A stretch of DNA of 64,000 nt from VRUE01 sp963704545 (GCA_963704545.1 OY969915.1:1-64000), one strand, 5' to 3'; positions 8,279 to 16,698 are shown, counted from the stretch's first letter. Notes: generated by a model from the letters alone, not told the origin. Program-made: numbers and translations.

Positions 8279-8760
8279 TCACCCAATCGCCGCCCGAATC
8301 GATTCAAAGCTCCCGCGCACTGGGTGTGTGTATCGCGCCAACATCGTCTCGACGCGGTGGCCGACGATCTCAGCGAGGTCGGCGTCGTTGATGCCCGCCG
8401 CGCAGAGGTGGGTGACGTAGCTGTGGCGGCACTCGTGGGGGCGATGTCGAGGCTGAGGCTTCCAGACGTCGCGATAGAAGTTGCGCTGGCGCCAGAGGCG
8501 GTCGGTCGGAGTACTCCTCGTTGAGCCGCATCTGGCTCAATCATCCAGGCCAGCGGGCTGGACATGAACGATGCGACCGGCGGGCTGCTCGCCGTGGTCG
8601 GTCTTGGTGCCAGCGAGGATCGTGCCCTCATGGGCGGTGCGTTTACCTTCAGCGTCTCGCCATCGAGATCCTCACTCTGAGTGGCAGCATCTCCCCGGCC
8701 TCATGCCGGTGTCGGTGAAGACGCGGACCGTCACCTCGTATAGCCCCCCGCCCCCTTGAT
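8279..8760 (-). pseudogene. Decayed tyrosine recombinase (integrase), catalytic domain only
   Basis: The minus strand shows the pieces of a phage-type integrase in changing frames: TDTGMRPGEMLPLR holds the first catalytic Arg; KTDHGEQPAGRIV follows in another frame; then WKPQPRHRPHECRHSYVTHL and EIVGHRVETMLARYTH hold the HxxR, His and Tyr residues in the last frame, ending at a TGA at 8279. The N-terminal domain is missing and at least two frameshifts separate the blocks. It lies between the AlbA_2 cassette and the 3' end of the tRNA at 8823, as expected for an element integrated into a tRNA gene. The gap 7971-8278 holds only cassette upstream sequence, with no gene that I can support. Confidence 0.75.
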
Positions 8761-8822
8761 GAAGCGGTGCGTCTCTCCGGAGCTGAAACTCGCGCCCGCG
8801 CCGCCTCGAAAGCACTGTAAAT

Positions 8823-8917
8823 GCGCCCGGAGAGAATCGAACTCTCGACCTCCGGCTTGAAAGACCGGCGCTCTTTGGGCCTCGTTAAAAGCCCGTTGAC
8901 CACTGAGCTACGGGCGC
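8823..8917 (-). tRNA. tRNA-Glu(UUC)-like gene with 31-nt D-loop
   Basis: The minus strand folds as a cloverleaf: acceptor GCGCCCG with CGGGCGC, D-stem GCTC with GAGC, anticodon stem CCGGT with GCCGG around loop CTTTCAA (anticodon TTC), 5-base variable loop, and T-arm GAGAG-TTCGATT-CTCTC. The D-loop is 31 nt instead of 8-11. The extra piece of about 21 nt can itself pair (GGGC with GCCC). The body resembles an elongator tRNA of the GTAGCTCAGTGG type rather than a normal actinobacterial tRNA-Glu. It may be a damaged copy or an unusual working tRNA. No CCA is encoded. Confidence 0.7.
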
Positions 8918-8949
8918 TCTCGCTTCCTGCCCCCGGAATTATGCCGGTC

Positions 8950-10092
8950 TCAGAGCCCGAACGTCTTGGCGATGATGTTGCGCTGGATCTCTGAGGTGCC
9001 GCCGTAGATGGTCGAGACCAGGGTGGTGCGGACGAGGCGCTCCATGTCGTACTCGGAGGCGTAGCCGTAGCCGCCCATCATCTGCATGCCGTTGAGCGCG
9101 GCACGCCTGGCGACCTCGGTGACGAAGAGCTTCACCATCGAGGCCTCGCGGGGCAGCATCTGGTCGGGATCCTCGTCGGTGACGGTGGCGACCCAGCGGG
9201 TCATCAGGCGGGCGGCCTCGATGTCGGTCGCCATGTCGGCGATGCGGTGCTGGAGCGACTGGAAGGAGCCGATCGGGCGGCCGAACTGCTCGCGTTCCTT
9301 GACGTAGACGATGATGTCGTCGAAGACGCGCTGGGCGATGCCGAGCTGGGTCGCGGCGAGGATCAGCCGCTCGACGTTGAGGCCGGCCATCAGCTGGGTC
9401 CAGGCCTGGTCGGCCTCGCCGAGGACCGCGTCGGCGGGCGCCTCGACGTCGGTGAAGTAGAGGTGGTTGGTGTCGCGGCCGCCCATCGTGTCGATCGGGA
9501 CGACCTCGAGCCCGTCGGTGTCGCGGGGGACCCAGATCATCGTCATGCCGTCGTGCTTGGAGGCGGAGCGGGTGGTGCGACAGACGACGAGAACGTGGTC
9601 GGCGATGTGGGCGTTGGAGCAGAAGACCTTCTGCCCGTTGATGACGTAGCCGCCGTCGACCGCTTCGGCGGAGGTGGAGAGGGCGGCGACGTCGGAGCCG
9701 GCGTCGGGCTCGGTCATCGCGATCGCCTCGACCGCGCCCTCGGAGATGCCGCCGAGGATCTCCTGCTTCTGCTCCTCGGTGCCGAAGCGGTTGGTGGCGC
9801 CGGCGACGATCAGCGTCGTCGCGTAGCCACCGATCGGGGCCAGCGCGCGCGAGGTCTCCTCCATGAAGATGCAGGCGTCGAGCATGGATCCGCCGGCGCC
9901 GCCGTACTCCTCCGGGATCGTGATCCCGGTCCAGCCGAGCTCCGCCATCTCCTTGTAGATCGTCTCGTTGTGGTGCTCGCGGTAACCGTCGGTGAGGCGC
10001 TCGCGCTGGTCCGGCGTACCGCACTCGTGATCGCAGTAGCGCCGGATCGCGTCGACGAAGTCCTCCTGCTCGTCAGTCAGAGCAAAGTCCAC
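8950..10092 (-). CDS. Acyl-CoA dehydrogenase (isovaleryl-CoA type catalytic residue)
   Basis: 380-residue flavoprotein that makes the first double bond in acyl-CoA breakdown. The N-terminal helical domain, the FAD/substrate middle domain (AMTEPDAGSDV) and the C-terminal helices (GYGYASEYDMERLVR, TSEIQRNIIAKTFGL) are all present. The residue before GTSE is Gly, not the Glu found in medium-chain enzymes; instead GLNVERLILA places Glu where isovaleryl-CoA dehydrogenase has its base. This suggests a branched-chain or related acyl-CoA substrate. It stands alone with no electron-transfer flavoprotein or thiolase nearby. Confidence 0.9.
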   Translation of the reverse strand: MDFALTDEQEDFVDAIRRYCDHECGTPDQRERLTDGYREHHNETIYKEMAELGWTGITIPEEYGGAGGSMLDACIFMEETSRALAPIGGYATTLIVAGATNRFGTEEQKQEILGGISEGAVEAIAMTEPDAGSDVAALSTSAEAVDGGYVINGQKVFCSNAHIADHVLVVCRTTRSASKHDGMTMIWVPRDTDGLEVVPIDTMGGRDTNHLYFTDVEAPADAVLGEADQAWTQLMAGLNVERLILAATQLGIAQRVFDDIIVYVKEREQFGRPIGSFQSLQHRIADMATDIEAARLMTRWVATVTDEDPDQMLPREASMVKLFVTEVARRAALNGMQMMGGYGYASEYDMERLVRTTLVSTIYGGTSEIQRNIIAKTFGL

Positions 10093-10143
10093 GAAGCGGG
10101 AGCCTAACGGTCAACGGCGGCAAACCGCCTGCTCAGGGGACGA

Positions 10144-10392
10144 TTAGAGCTGGGTCGCGATCACCGTGAGCAGGCCCGCGGCGAGCGTCGCGATCATCCC
10201 GCCGCCCACCACGATCATGATCCGCTGGGTAGCGAAGATGCGCTCGTTGGTCTGGTCGTAGCGGTCTTCCATGCGATTGAAGCGTTTGCTCATTTCATCG
10301 AAGCGCGCGTCAACCCGCGCGAAGCCTTCCTCCACCCGCCGGTTGAGGTGGTCGAGCCGATCGTCGGTCCAGTTTTCCCTCATCGCCTCCAT
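10144..10392 (-). CDS. Small coiled-coil protein with C-terminal membrane anchor
   Basis: About 82 residues: a charged helical region with regular heptads (RLDHLNRRVEEGFARVDARF, then FNRMEDRYDQTNERI) and a final hydrophobic span (IMIVVGGGMIATLAAGLLTV). The frame is open much further upstream, but that part lies over the tRNA-Thr gene, so I use the ATG at 10392. Tail-anchored coiled-coil proteins of this kind are common and of unknown function. Confidence 0.6.
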   Translation of the reverse strand: MEAMRENWTDDRLDHLNRRVEEGFARVDARFDEMSKRFNRMEDRYDQTNERIFATQRIMIVVGGGMIATLAAGLLTVIATQL

Positions 10393-10495
10393 GTTGCCAC
10401 CGTAGCGGACAACACGTTGCGCGAGGTTAAGGGGCTGCAAGAAAAGTGCGACGAAACTCATGCGTCCCGCGAGGGCGTCGCGGGGTCCGCGCGAA

Positions 10496-10567
<72 letters not shown>

Positions 10568-10620
10568 GGGTGCGCCGGGTCCAAGGCTAGCCCAGACCCG
10601 GCCTCTTTGGGGCGCCGGCG

Positions 10621-11142
10621 CTACGTGAACTTGGACGGTTCGAAGCGGCAGTAGCGGAATTCGAAGCCGAGGACCTGGTTGTTGGCGAGGTTGGCGTTGT
10701 GTTCGAGCTTGATCACCATCGCCAGCGCCCCGTTCTTGTCCCCGGCGTTGAGCTTCTTGGCGGTCCTCTGGAAGAGGTTCGCCTCTTCCTCGACGTATTT
10801 CAGCCACTTGGCGAGCTTGGCCTGGTCGGCCGGGGGCTGGGGAACGGCCTTCAGTTCTTTATGCGTTTTGCGCAGGGCGGTGGCGGCACGCGAGAACTGG
10901 CCGGCCGCCGCCTTCAGCTTGCCCGCCCTGACCTTGCCGCGGACCCCCTTGAGGATCCGTTCGTTGGCCTGCGTGTTGGCCTTGCAGATCGGCTCGACGG
11001 CTTCTTTGTAGCTCTGCCGTTCCGCATCGTCCGCCTGTGCGGCCGGCAGCGCCAGCATCGCCATCGCCAGGACAACCGCGCTCAACAGGCCGAAGCTCTT
11101 CTTCCCCACCGCGTATCTCCCTCTGTTCGCTTTCCGTCCCAT
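10621..11142 (-). CDS. Secreted hypothetical protein
   Basis: 173 residues with a Lys/Arg-rich start, a hydrophobic signal segment (FGLLSAVVLAMAMLALPAAQA) cleaved near AQADD, and a helical, Lys/Ala-rich mature part. Two Cys, one near residue 53 and one near the C-terminus, could form a disulfide. No catalytic motif is seen. It stands between tRNA-Thr and tRNA-Ser and has its own start at 11142. Function unknown. Confidence 0.75.
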   Translation of the reverse strand: MGRKANRGRYAVGKKSFGLLSAVVLAMAMLALPAAQADDAERQSYKEAVEPICKANTQANERILKGVRGKVRAGKLKAAAGQFSRAATALRKTHKELKAVPQPPADQAKLAKWLKYVEEEANLFQRTAKKLNAGDKNGALAMVIKLEHNANLANNQVLGFEFRYCRFEPSKFT

Positions 11143-11210
11143 GCGCCCATCGTTTCAAACACGACGGTTCCTTCAGAGGTTCGGCATCTTAAGGGCAGGC
11201 TTGAGAAAGC

Positions 11211-11296
11211 GGAGGGGGTGGGATTCGAACCCACGAGCGCCTTGCGACGCCAACAGTTTTCGAGACTGCCCCGTTCAACCACTCCGGCACCCCTCC
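11211..11296 (-). tRNA. tRNA-Ser(CGA)
   Basis: 86-nt type-II tRNA with a long variable arm (GGCGTCGCAAGGCGCT). Acceptor GGAGGGG pairs with CCCCTCC; the anticodon loop CTCGAAA gives CGA. The T-arm TGGGTTCGAATCCCA is intact. The 43 nt from its 5' end to the anticodon arm (11254-11296) occur again at 13458-13500, marking the edges of an insertion. Confidence 0.95.
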
Positions 11297-11337
11297 AGGG
11301 CACTACAGAGCCGAATCCTAGCTAGGCCGAATCTGGA

Positions 11338-11362
11338 GGGAACGCCGGAGGGAACGAAACCG
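11338..11362. repeat. 25-bp direct repeat, left copy at island edge
   Basis: Matches 13427-13451 at 22 of 25 positions in the same orientation. Both copies lie just inside the two tRNA-Ser sequences that bound the island, so they may be integrase arm sites or remains of element ends. Confidence 0.55.
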
Positions 11363-11391
11363 GATCTGAAATCCCAGGTCTGCTCGCTTAG

Positions 11392-12461
11392 TCAGCCGGA
11401 GAACCTTGTCGGTGGGGGCTTGGCAGGGTCGGCACCAAGGGCAATCGAGCGAGCGAGGCGTTCGACCAGCTCTCCAATCTGCTCGGGAGGTTCTGGCAGG
11501 GCCGCCGCGCGAGCCCGAATCTCGGCATCGAGCTTGGTGTTGACCGCGCCGAAGCGTTGCGCGTACTGGATGATCTGTAGAGCGGTGCCCCGGCGAAAGC
11601 GAGGCGGCGCGGCATCGCCGTCGAGCTGCTGGACGAGGAAGGCGTGGGCGAGGCGATTCCGCTCATCGACAAGCTCCGAGACCTCAGAGAAAAGCTCCTC
11701 AGAAACCCTTCCCTCGATGCGATCGCGCGAGTGTGATGGCGATCCGCGCTGGAAGGCGTGGACTCCCTTGCGAATTGCGTTTCGCAGCTGAAGCGGACCC
11801 GCTTTGAGCCGAACTGCGCCTCGAAGCTGATGATCGTCTCCGCAGCGGGAGGAGTGGGTGGCGCATCGACGTCAGCGGAGACGATCGTGTAGCGGAGGTG
11901 CGGATCGCGGTCTACGAAGCTCTGGACCTCGGCGACGCGCTCAGCAGCCTGATGGGCGTCGGCGAGCTCACCGCCGACCGCGATTGCGCGGCGCATTCGC
12001 TCCTCGGTCTCCTCAAGGTTGTCGAAGAGCCAGGCGGCGGCCCGGCGGCCGCCCTCCGTGTCGCGCATGCGGGCCTGAAGCTCTTCGTCATCCCACCAGT
12101 CGAGGTTTAGATGGGGAAACTTCTCGATTAGGCGGGTGCGGAAGTCGTCCTGCTCTTTGGCCGAGAGAACCTTGGGGAAAGCGAAGGTGAGGCGAGGTGG
12201 TCGCCAAAAGGCGAGCGCGCGGCGCACCGACTCCTCACACTGATCCCACTTGATATCGCCGGTGAAACGCTTGGCCTGCCAGCCTCGGAGGGTGGCGCCA
12301 GAAGGGTCAGGCCGACGGGCATCAAGGCCGCGGTCCTTGGCGCGAATGCGAACGACCTCGGGAAACTCGTCGCGAGCGAGGAGAAAAACGAGCGCCTCGA
12401 ACTGGTCGGGCGTAAGGCCGCCGAGCGGGTATTCAGTCGGTCCTTTAGGGGTGACGGCCAT
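11392..12461 (-). pseudogene. Mrr-like restriction endonuclease with HEPN-like C-terminal domain, frameshifted
   Basis: The first 230 residues read well: LTPDQFEALVFLLARDEF, then DRGLDARRPDPSG and GWQAKRF, which fit the D-(x)n-QxK core of Mrr-type nucleases, followed by a helical region. Near 11780 the good coding sequence changes frame. The original frame becomes Ser/Arg-rich noise to 11388, while another frame continues as AIRKGVHAFQRG, EELFSEVSELVDERNRLAHAF and ends at 11392. RNRLAH fits the R-x4-H motif of HEPN RNases. The second frame has no start codon of its own, so this looks like one gene with a one-base change. It could be real inactivation, a sequencing error or programmed frameshifting. 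Confidence 0.6.
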
Positions 12462-12561
12462 TCTCGCGAGGCGCTAAGGCTAATGACCTTCCAAGGCGAA
12501 GCGGCCTTTGATATAGCCGCGTGCCGCACGCCTCGCTGGAACCCGTCGGCAGGCAGTCTCC

Positions 12562-12801
12562 CTAGCGGGCGGAAAGCTGAGGATTCAGGATGCGAGTGCT
12601 TCCGTCGGAAGAAACGAGCACGACGGACAGGCCCTGGTCGGCGGCGCGCTCGATCGCGTGGCCGGCCGAGGGCGCGTCGGCGTCGATGAAGGCAGCCTTC
12701 TCGGGATAGGGGGAGCGACCTTCGATCGCGAGGTCGATCGCTTCGTCCATGACCCTTGCTGCGGGAGATCGTTTTGCGTCGGTGTTCACTGTCTTTCCCA
12801 T
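12562..12801 (-). CDS. Hypothetical protein in tRNA-Ser island
   Basis: 79 residues (start GKTVNTDAKRSPAARVMDEA). It has a short helix, then a small alpha/beta pattern (AFIDADAPSAGHAIERAADQGLSVVLVSS) that suggests a compact regulator or antitoxin-like fold, but no family is recognised. It is separated from the nuclease gene by 100 bp and from the DUF2442 gene by 56 bp, all on the same strand. Confidence 0.5.
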   Translation of the reverse strand: MGKTVNTDAKRSPAARVMDEAIDLAIEGRSPYPEKAAFIDADAPSAGHAIERAADQGLSVVLVSSDGSTRILNPQLSAR

Positions 12802-12857
12802 CCTTCGATCATCTCGCGGTACCGCTCCACCTCAAAGAGCTTTGGGTGACGTGGGCG

Positions 12858-13124
12858 CTAAGCCGGAACCTGAGCAACGTGCCCAGCAACCCACTGATGA
12901 AGGGTCTCGGGTGCAACGTCCGCGCCATTGGGCCAAACGATGGTGCCTAGGCCCTCGTCGAGTTCTACGCGGGCGAAATAGGCCGGATCTGAGAGAGGGG
13001 CAAAGACCCCATCCCAGGCTTCGGTGCTGAAGTCGATCTCGCCTTCGACTCCATCCTCAAAGCACAGGCGAAGCCGATGGGCCCCAAGGGCCTCGACCTC
13101 GGTGACGTGAACGATCTCGCTCAT
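12858..13124 (-). CDS. DUF2442 family protein
   Basis: 88 residues with the DUF2442 pattern: HVTEVEALGAHRLRLCFEDG, GEIDFSTEAWDGVFAPLSDP, FARVELDEGLGTIVWPNGAD and LAPET-like end. These small proteins typically pair with DUF4160 proteins, as here (10-bp gap), and such pairs behave in gene context like toxin-antitoxin or stress modules, though the activity is not established. Confidence 0.82.
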   Translation of the reverse strand: MSEIVHVTEVEALGAHRLRLCFEDGVEGEIDFSTEAWDGVFAPLSDPAYFARVELDEGLGTIVWPNGADVAPETLHQWVAGHVAQVPA

Positions 13125-13134
13125 GGCCCTGATC

Positions 13135-13395
13135 TTAGGGCAGAGGATCGATGTCCTGTAGTGGTTCCTTGTTTCGAGCGCGCTGCCAGTTCTCCATCAG
13201 CTCGCTGCGATGCAGCTCGGCCCACTCGTGTGCGAGAGCGAGGGCCCGTTTCGGAAGGGATCCCTCCAGAAGCTCCAAAGTCTCGATTGCGAGTGAGGCA
13301 TCGTGCTCTGCATAACGCACATGGAAATGCGGAACTCCATGCTCTCGGTAGTACATCGCAACCGTCATTCCGTAGAAGCTGCTCACGCGAGGCAT
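13135..13395 (-). CDS. DUF4160 family protein
   Basis: 86 residues with the family signature PRVSSFYGMTVAMYYREH followed by GVPHFHVRYAEHDASLAI. The His-rich loop (HFH) is conserved in the family. The frame is open to 13494, but the start at 13395 is directly before PRVSSFYG; upstream sequence includes the duplicated tRNA half. It is the first gene of the DUF4160-DUF2442 pair. Confidence 0.82.
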   Translation of the reverse strand: MPRVSSFYGMTVAMYYREHGVPHFHVRYAEHDASLAIETLELLEGSLPKRALALAHEWAELHRSELMENWQRARNKEPLQDIDPLP

Positions 13396-13426
13396 GGACG
13401 CGAGTCTTTCATTCGAGTGCTTCCAG

Positions 13427-13451
13427 GGGAACGTGGGAGGGAACGAAAACG
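13427..13451. repeat. 25-bp direct repeat, right copy at island edge
   Basis: Partner of 11338-11362 (22 of 25 identical). It ends 6 bp before the duplicated tRNA-Ser half. Confidence 0.55.
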
Positions 13452-13457
13452 TGAACG

Positions 13458-13500
13458 CAGTTTTCGAGACTGCCCCGTTCAACCACTCCGGCACCCCTCC
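13458..13500 (-). repeat. Duplicated 5' half of tRNA-Ser(CGA)
   Basis: 43 bases identical to 11254-11296, covering acceptor 5' strand, D-arm and half of the anticodon arm. The match stops at the anticodon stem. In the same orientation as the complete gene 2.2 kb away, it looks like the displaced half left by integration into the tRNA anticodon region. It cannot itself make a tRNA. Confidence 0.85.
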
Positions 13501-13566
13501 GGGACACGCCAGGGATCGATTCTAGGCGCAACTCAAGGTGGTGGCGGGGAAGGTCGATGCTCCCGA

Positions 13567-15489
13567 ATGCAAGGCAACGAGCAGACGCGTCTCGGGCGCT
13601 TCTTCGACCAGCACCCCACCTTGCTGCGCCTGCTGGCGGTCGCGGCGCTGCTCTGGGGCCTCGGCTACCTGACCTGGAGGATCGGCTGGAGCGGAGAAGA
13701 GGCCAGCCCCTTGGCATTCGGAATGCTGCTGGTGACCGAGATCTACGGGCTCTGGGCGCTGGCCACCCTGGCCTGGTTCTCGTGGTCGCGACGGCCGGCC
13801 GTCCGGCCGGCGGCGACGCCGGGCCGCTCGGTCGACGTCTACGTCTGCACCTATGACGAGCCGGTCGAGGTGGTGGCGGCGACGCTGGCCGGCTGCCGGG
13901 CGCTCACCTACCCGCACACGACCTACCTGCTCGACGACGGGCGGCGGCCCGAGATGGAGGACCTGGCACGGGTTGCCGACGCCCGCTACCTGACCCGGCC
14001 CGACAACTCGCACGCGAAGGCGGGGAACATCAACGCGGCGCTGGGCCGCACCGAGGGCGAGCTGGTGCTAATGCTCGACGCCGACCACGTGCCGATGCCG
14101 GACGCGCTCGACGCGATCGTCGGCTACTTCGACGACGAGCGGATGGGGCTGGTGCAGACCCCACACGACTTCTTCAACCACGACTCGGTCCAGCACTACG
14201 TCGTCGGCCGGCACGAGCAGTCGCTCTTCTACCGCGTCGTCTGCCCCGGCAAGGACCGCCATGGCGCCGCCTACTGGTGTGGCTCGGCCGCGCTGATCCA
14301 CCGTCAGGCCCTGCTCGAGATCGGCGGCGTCGCCACCGAGACGATCGCCGAGGACTTCCACACGACCATCCGCATGCAGCGCCACGGCTGGCGCAGCCGC
14401 TACCACGACGAGGTGCTGGTGCAGGGCCTGGCGCCGCACGACCTCGACGGCTACCTGCTTCAGCGCGACCGATGGGCACGCGGCAACCTCGCCGTCTTCA
14501 CCCTTCCCGAGTCCCCCCTGCGCGCTCGCGAGATGCGCCCGCTGCAGCGGCTCTCCTACTTCGCCAGCCTCGCTGCCTACCTGGCGCCGCCGATGCGGCT
14601 GCTGCTGCTGGCGACGCTGGGCCTGGTGCTGTGGACCGGTGCGCTGCCGATGAAGATCAGCCTGGTCGCGCTGGCCGCCCTCTGGCTGCCTGCGGTGACG
14701 CTCAACCTCAGCGCCGGCACGGCTCTGGCGCGCGGCTACATGAAGATCGGCGAGACCGCGCACTACGAGCTGCTGACGATGGAGATCTACACGCGGGCGC
14801 TGCGCTGCGCGGTGCGCCCCGGCCACACCGCCTTCAAGGTGACTCCGAAGCAGGGGACCGACGGAGGTGGGATCGAGGCCGTGCGCAGGCTGCACCTCGT
14901 CCTCGCCTGCGCCGTCCTGCTCGGCCTGGGAACCGCGATGCGCCTGCTCGACCTCATCGGTGCCGGGCCGCTGCCGGACCTGCCCGGCGTGGCCGCGGTG
15001 ATCGTCCCGCTGCTGGGCCTGATCGAGCTGCGCCGGATCGCCCGCACGCTGCTGGCGGTCGGACGGCGTCGGCAGCGGCGCCTCGTCTACCGCTTCGAGG
15101 GCGACGCCCCCGCCCAGTGCTTCTCCGAGGACGGGCACGTCCCCGGCCGCTTGGTCGACGCCAGCTCCGTCGGCGTCGGCCTGGTGCTGGAGGCGCCACT
15201 GGAGGTCGGCGCGTGCCCAGCCGTCCTGCTCGATCTGCGCGACGCCACCGGCGCGACGCACGAGGTCGCGGCCCATGTCGAGGTCCGCTCCTGCCGCGAG
15301 GCGGAGGGCCGCTGGCTGGTCGGCGCGACGATCGCGGAGATCGACCCCGACTCGCGCATGCGGCTGATGGAGTGGTGCTACGTCGTCTGCAGCCACGAGC
15401 GCCTGCGCGGCCACCGCCCGTCTGCGCCGATCCCGGAGCGCGAGGCGATCGTCGTGCCGCTGCCGTCGCGCGTGCCGGTCGCTGCGTAG
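13567..15489 (+). CDS. Processive family-2 glycosyltransferase with PilZ domain (BcsA-like)
   Basis: 640-residue polytopic enzyme that polymerises and extrudes a polysaccharide. Two membrane spans open the protein (about 20-70). The GT domain shows the BcsA residues: VCTYDEP, LLDDGRR, MLDADHVP (DxD), IAEDFHT in the place of TED, and QRDRWARGN (QxxRW). More spans follow, then a cytoplasmic PilZ domain with RRQRRLVYR and GRLVDASSVGVGL, which binds cyclic di-GMP and would gate the enzyme. The start is the ATG at 13567 after a GGGGAAGG site; the upstream open frame crosses the tRNA fragment. No bcsB or glucanase follows. Confidence 0.9.
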   Translation: MQGNEQTRLGRFFDQHPTLLRLLAVAALLWGLGYLTWRIGWSGEEASPLAFGMLLVTEIYGLWALATLAWFSWSRRPAVRPAATPGRSVDVYVCTYDEPVEVVAATLAGCRALTYPHTTYLLDDGRRPEMEDLARVADARYLTRPDNSHAKAGNINAALGRTEGELVLMLDADHVPMPDALDAIVGYFDDERMGLVQTPHDFFNHDSVQHYVVGRHEQSLFYRVVCPGKDRHGAAYWCGSAALIHRQALLEIGGVATETIAEDFHTTIRMQRHGWRSRYHDEVLVQGLAPHDLDGYLLQRDRWARGNLAVFTLPESPLRAREMRPLQRLSYFASLAAYLAPPMRLLLLATLGLVLWTGALPMKISLVALAALWLPAVTLNLSAGTALARGYMKIGETAHYELLTMEIYTRALRCAVRPGHTAFKVTPKQGTDGGGIEAVRRLHLVLACAVLLGLGTAMRLLDLIGAGPLPDLPGVAAVIVPLLGLIELRRIARTLLAVGRRRQRRLVYRFEGDAPAQCFSEDGHVPGRLVDASSVGVGLVLEAPLEVGACPAVLLDLRDATGATHEVAAHVEVRSCREAEGRWLVGATIAEIDPDSRMRLMEWCYVVCSHERLRGHRPSAPIPEREAIVVPLPSRVPVAA

Positions 15490-15534
15490 CGGCTTCCCTT
15501 TCGGCTCGCAACCCCAACCACCTACCCTGGCTCT

Positions 15535-16698
15535 ATGCCTGAAGGCGGGAGCCAACGTCGCCATCACCTGGATGCCATCCGCGTCTCGGCGATCCTCCTC
15601 CTGATTCCCTACCACGCCGCTCGCTATGTCCAGAAGGGCGACGGGGGCGCCAGGATCGTCGATGCCGTGGTCTGGTTCGTCCACACCTGGCACATGCCGC
15701 TGTTCTTCGCGATCTCCGGTTTCCTGGCCGCCAGCGCGTTGCGACGATCGACCGCTGCCCAGCAGCTGCGTTCCCGCTTTCGCCGGCTCGGCCTGCCTCT
15801 GGCCGTGGGGATGCTGACGGTCGTGCCGCTGGCCAATTTCCTCGTCATCGGCGCGGCGGCCCTCTGGCCGCGTAACGAGGCGCTTCCGCCGAAGCGAGAA
15901 CTGGATCTCGCCAACGTCTTCAGCTTGACGCCGCGGCACCTGTGGTTCATCGCCTACCTGCTGATGATCTCCGTGCTCGCGATCGGAGTCTGGCTGGCGA
16001 TCCAGCGGACACCCCGGCTGGGGGCGACCCTCAACCGCGGCTTTCGCAAGCTGATGAAATCGTGGTGGGCCGTTCCAGCCCTGGCATCGATCAGCGCGGC
16101 GATCTTGAGCACCAAGACCGGGTGGGTGGCGGGAGGATCCGCATCCAACTCGCTGGTCCCCGCCCCGACTCTCTTCGCGTACTACAGCTTCTTCTTCGTC
16201 TTCGGCTGGCTCCTCAGCGGCCAGAGCAACCTCGTGGAGGAGCTCAAGCGCGGGGCCTGGCTGCGGCTCGCGGCCGGGGTGCTGATCGCCGTGCCCGCCT
16301 TCCTCCTCTTCTACGACAACGGCGACTTCACCGGCAACGTCGGCACGCCGGGCGTACTGGCCGAAATCGGCGAGCTGCGCCTCTACGGGCTTTTCACCGT
16401 CGGCATGGTCTGCTGGCTCACGATGTTCGGAATCTGGGGAGTACTGGCGCGATATGTCCGCGAGGAATCGCGCGTGCTGCGTTATCTGTCGGACGCGAGC
16501 TTCTGGATCTACCTCGTTCACATCCCGTTCCTCGTCGCCCTGCAGAGCTCCCTCGCCGAGACCGACCTGGCGGTTCCCGCCCGCTACGTACTGACGGTGG
16601 GCGGAACTCTTGCGCTGGCCCTCGGCACGTATGCGCTGATCCGTGGGGCTCGCAAGCTGGCGCTGAGGGCCGGGCGCCCTCGCGGCGTCCCCGGCTAG
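15535..16698 (+). CDS. Membrane acyltransferase (Acyltransferase_3 family)
   Basis: 387 residues with about ten membrane spans. The N-terminus carries RRHHLDAIRVSAILLLIPYH with the catalytic-type His, and WHMPLFFAISGFLAA is the second family block. Such proteins O-acylate polysaccharides, and the gene lies 45 bp after the polysaccharide synthase, so it probably modifies that polymer. Its stop codon TAG is inside the CTAG that borders the IS481-type insertion, so the gene is complete. Confidence 0.86.
   Translation: MPEGGSQRRHHLDAIRVSAILLLIPYHAARYVQKGDGGARIVDAVVWFVHTWHMPLFFAISGFLAASALRRSTAAQQLRSRFRRLGLPLAVGMLTVVPLANFLVIGAAALWPRNEALPPKRELDLANVFSLTPRHLWFIAYLLMISVLAIGVWLAIQRTPRLGATLNRGFRKLMKSWWAVPALASISAAILSTKTGWVAGGSASNSLVPAPTLFAYYSFFFVFGWLLSGQSNLVEELKRGAWLRLAAGVLIAVPAFLLFYDNGDFTGNVGTPGVLAEIGELRLYGLFTVGMVCWLTMFGIWGVLARYVREESRVLRYLSDASFWIYLVHIPFLVALQSSLAETDLAVPARYVLTVGGTLALALGTYALIRGARKLALRAGRPRGVPG

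Noticed and set aside
8823..8917. Selenocysteine tRNA
   Set aside because: Length of 95 nt fits, but the extra bases are in the D-loop, not the variable arm, the acceptor is 7 bp and the anticodon is TTC, not TCA.
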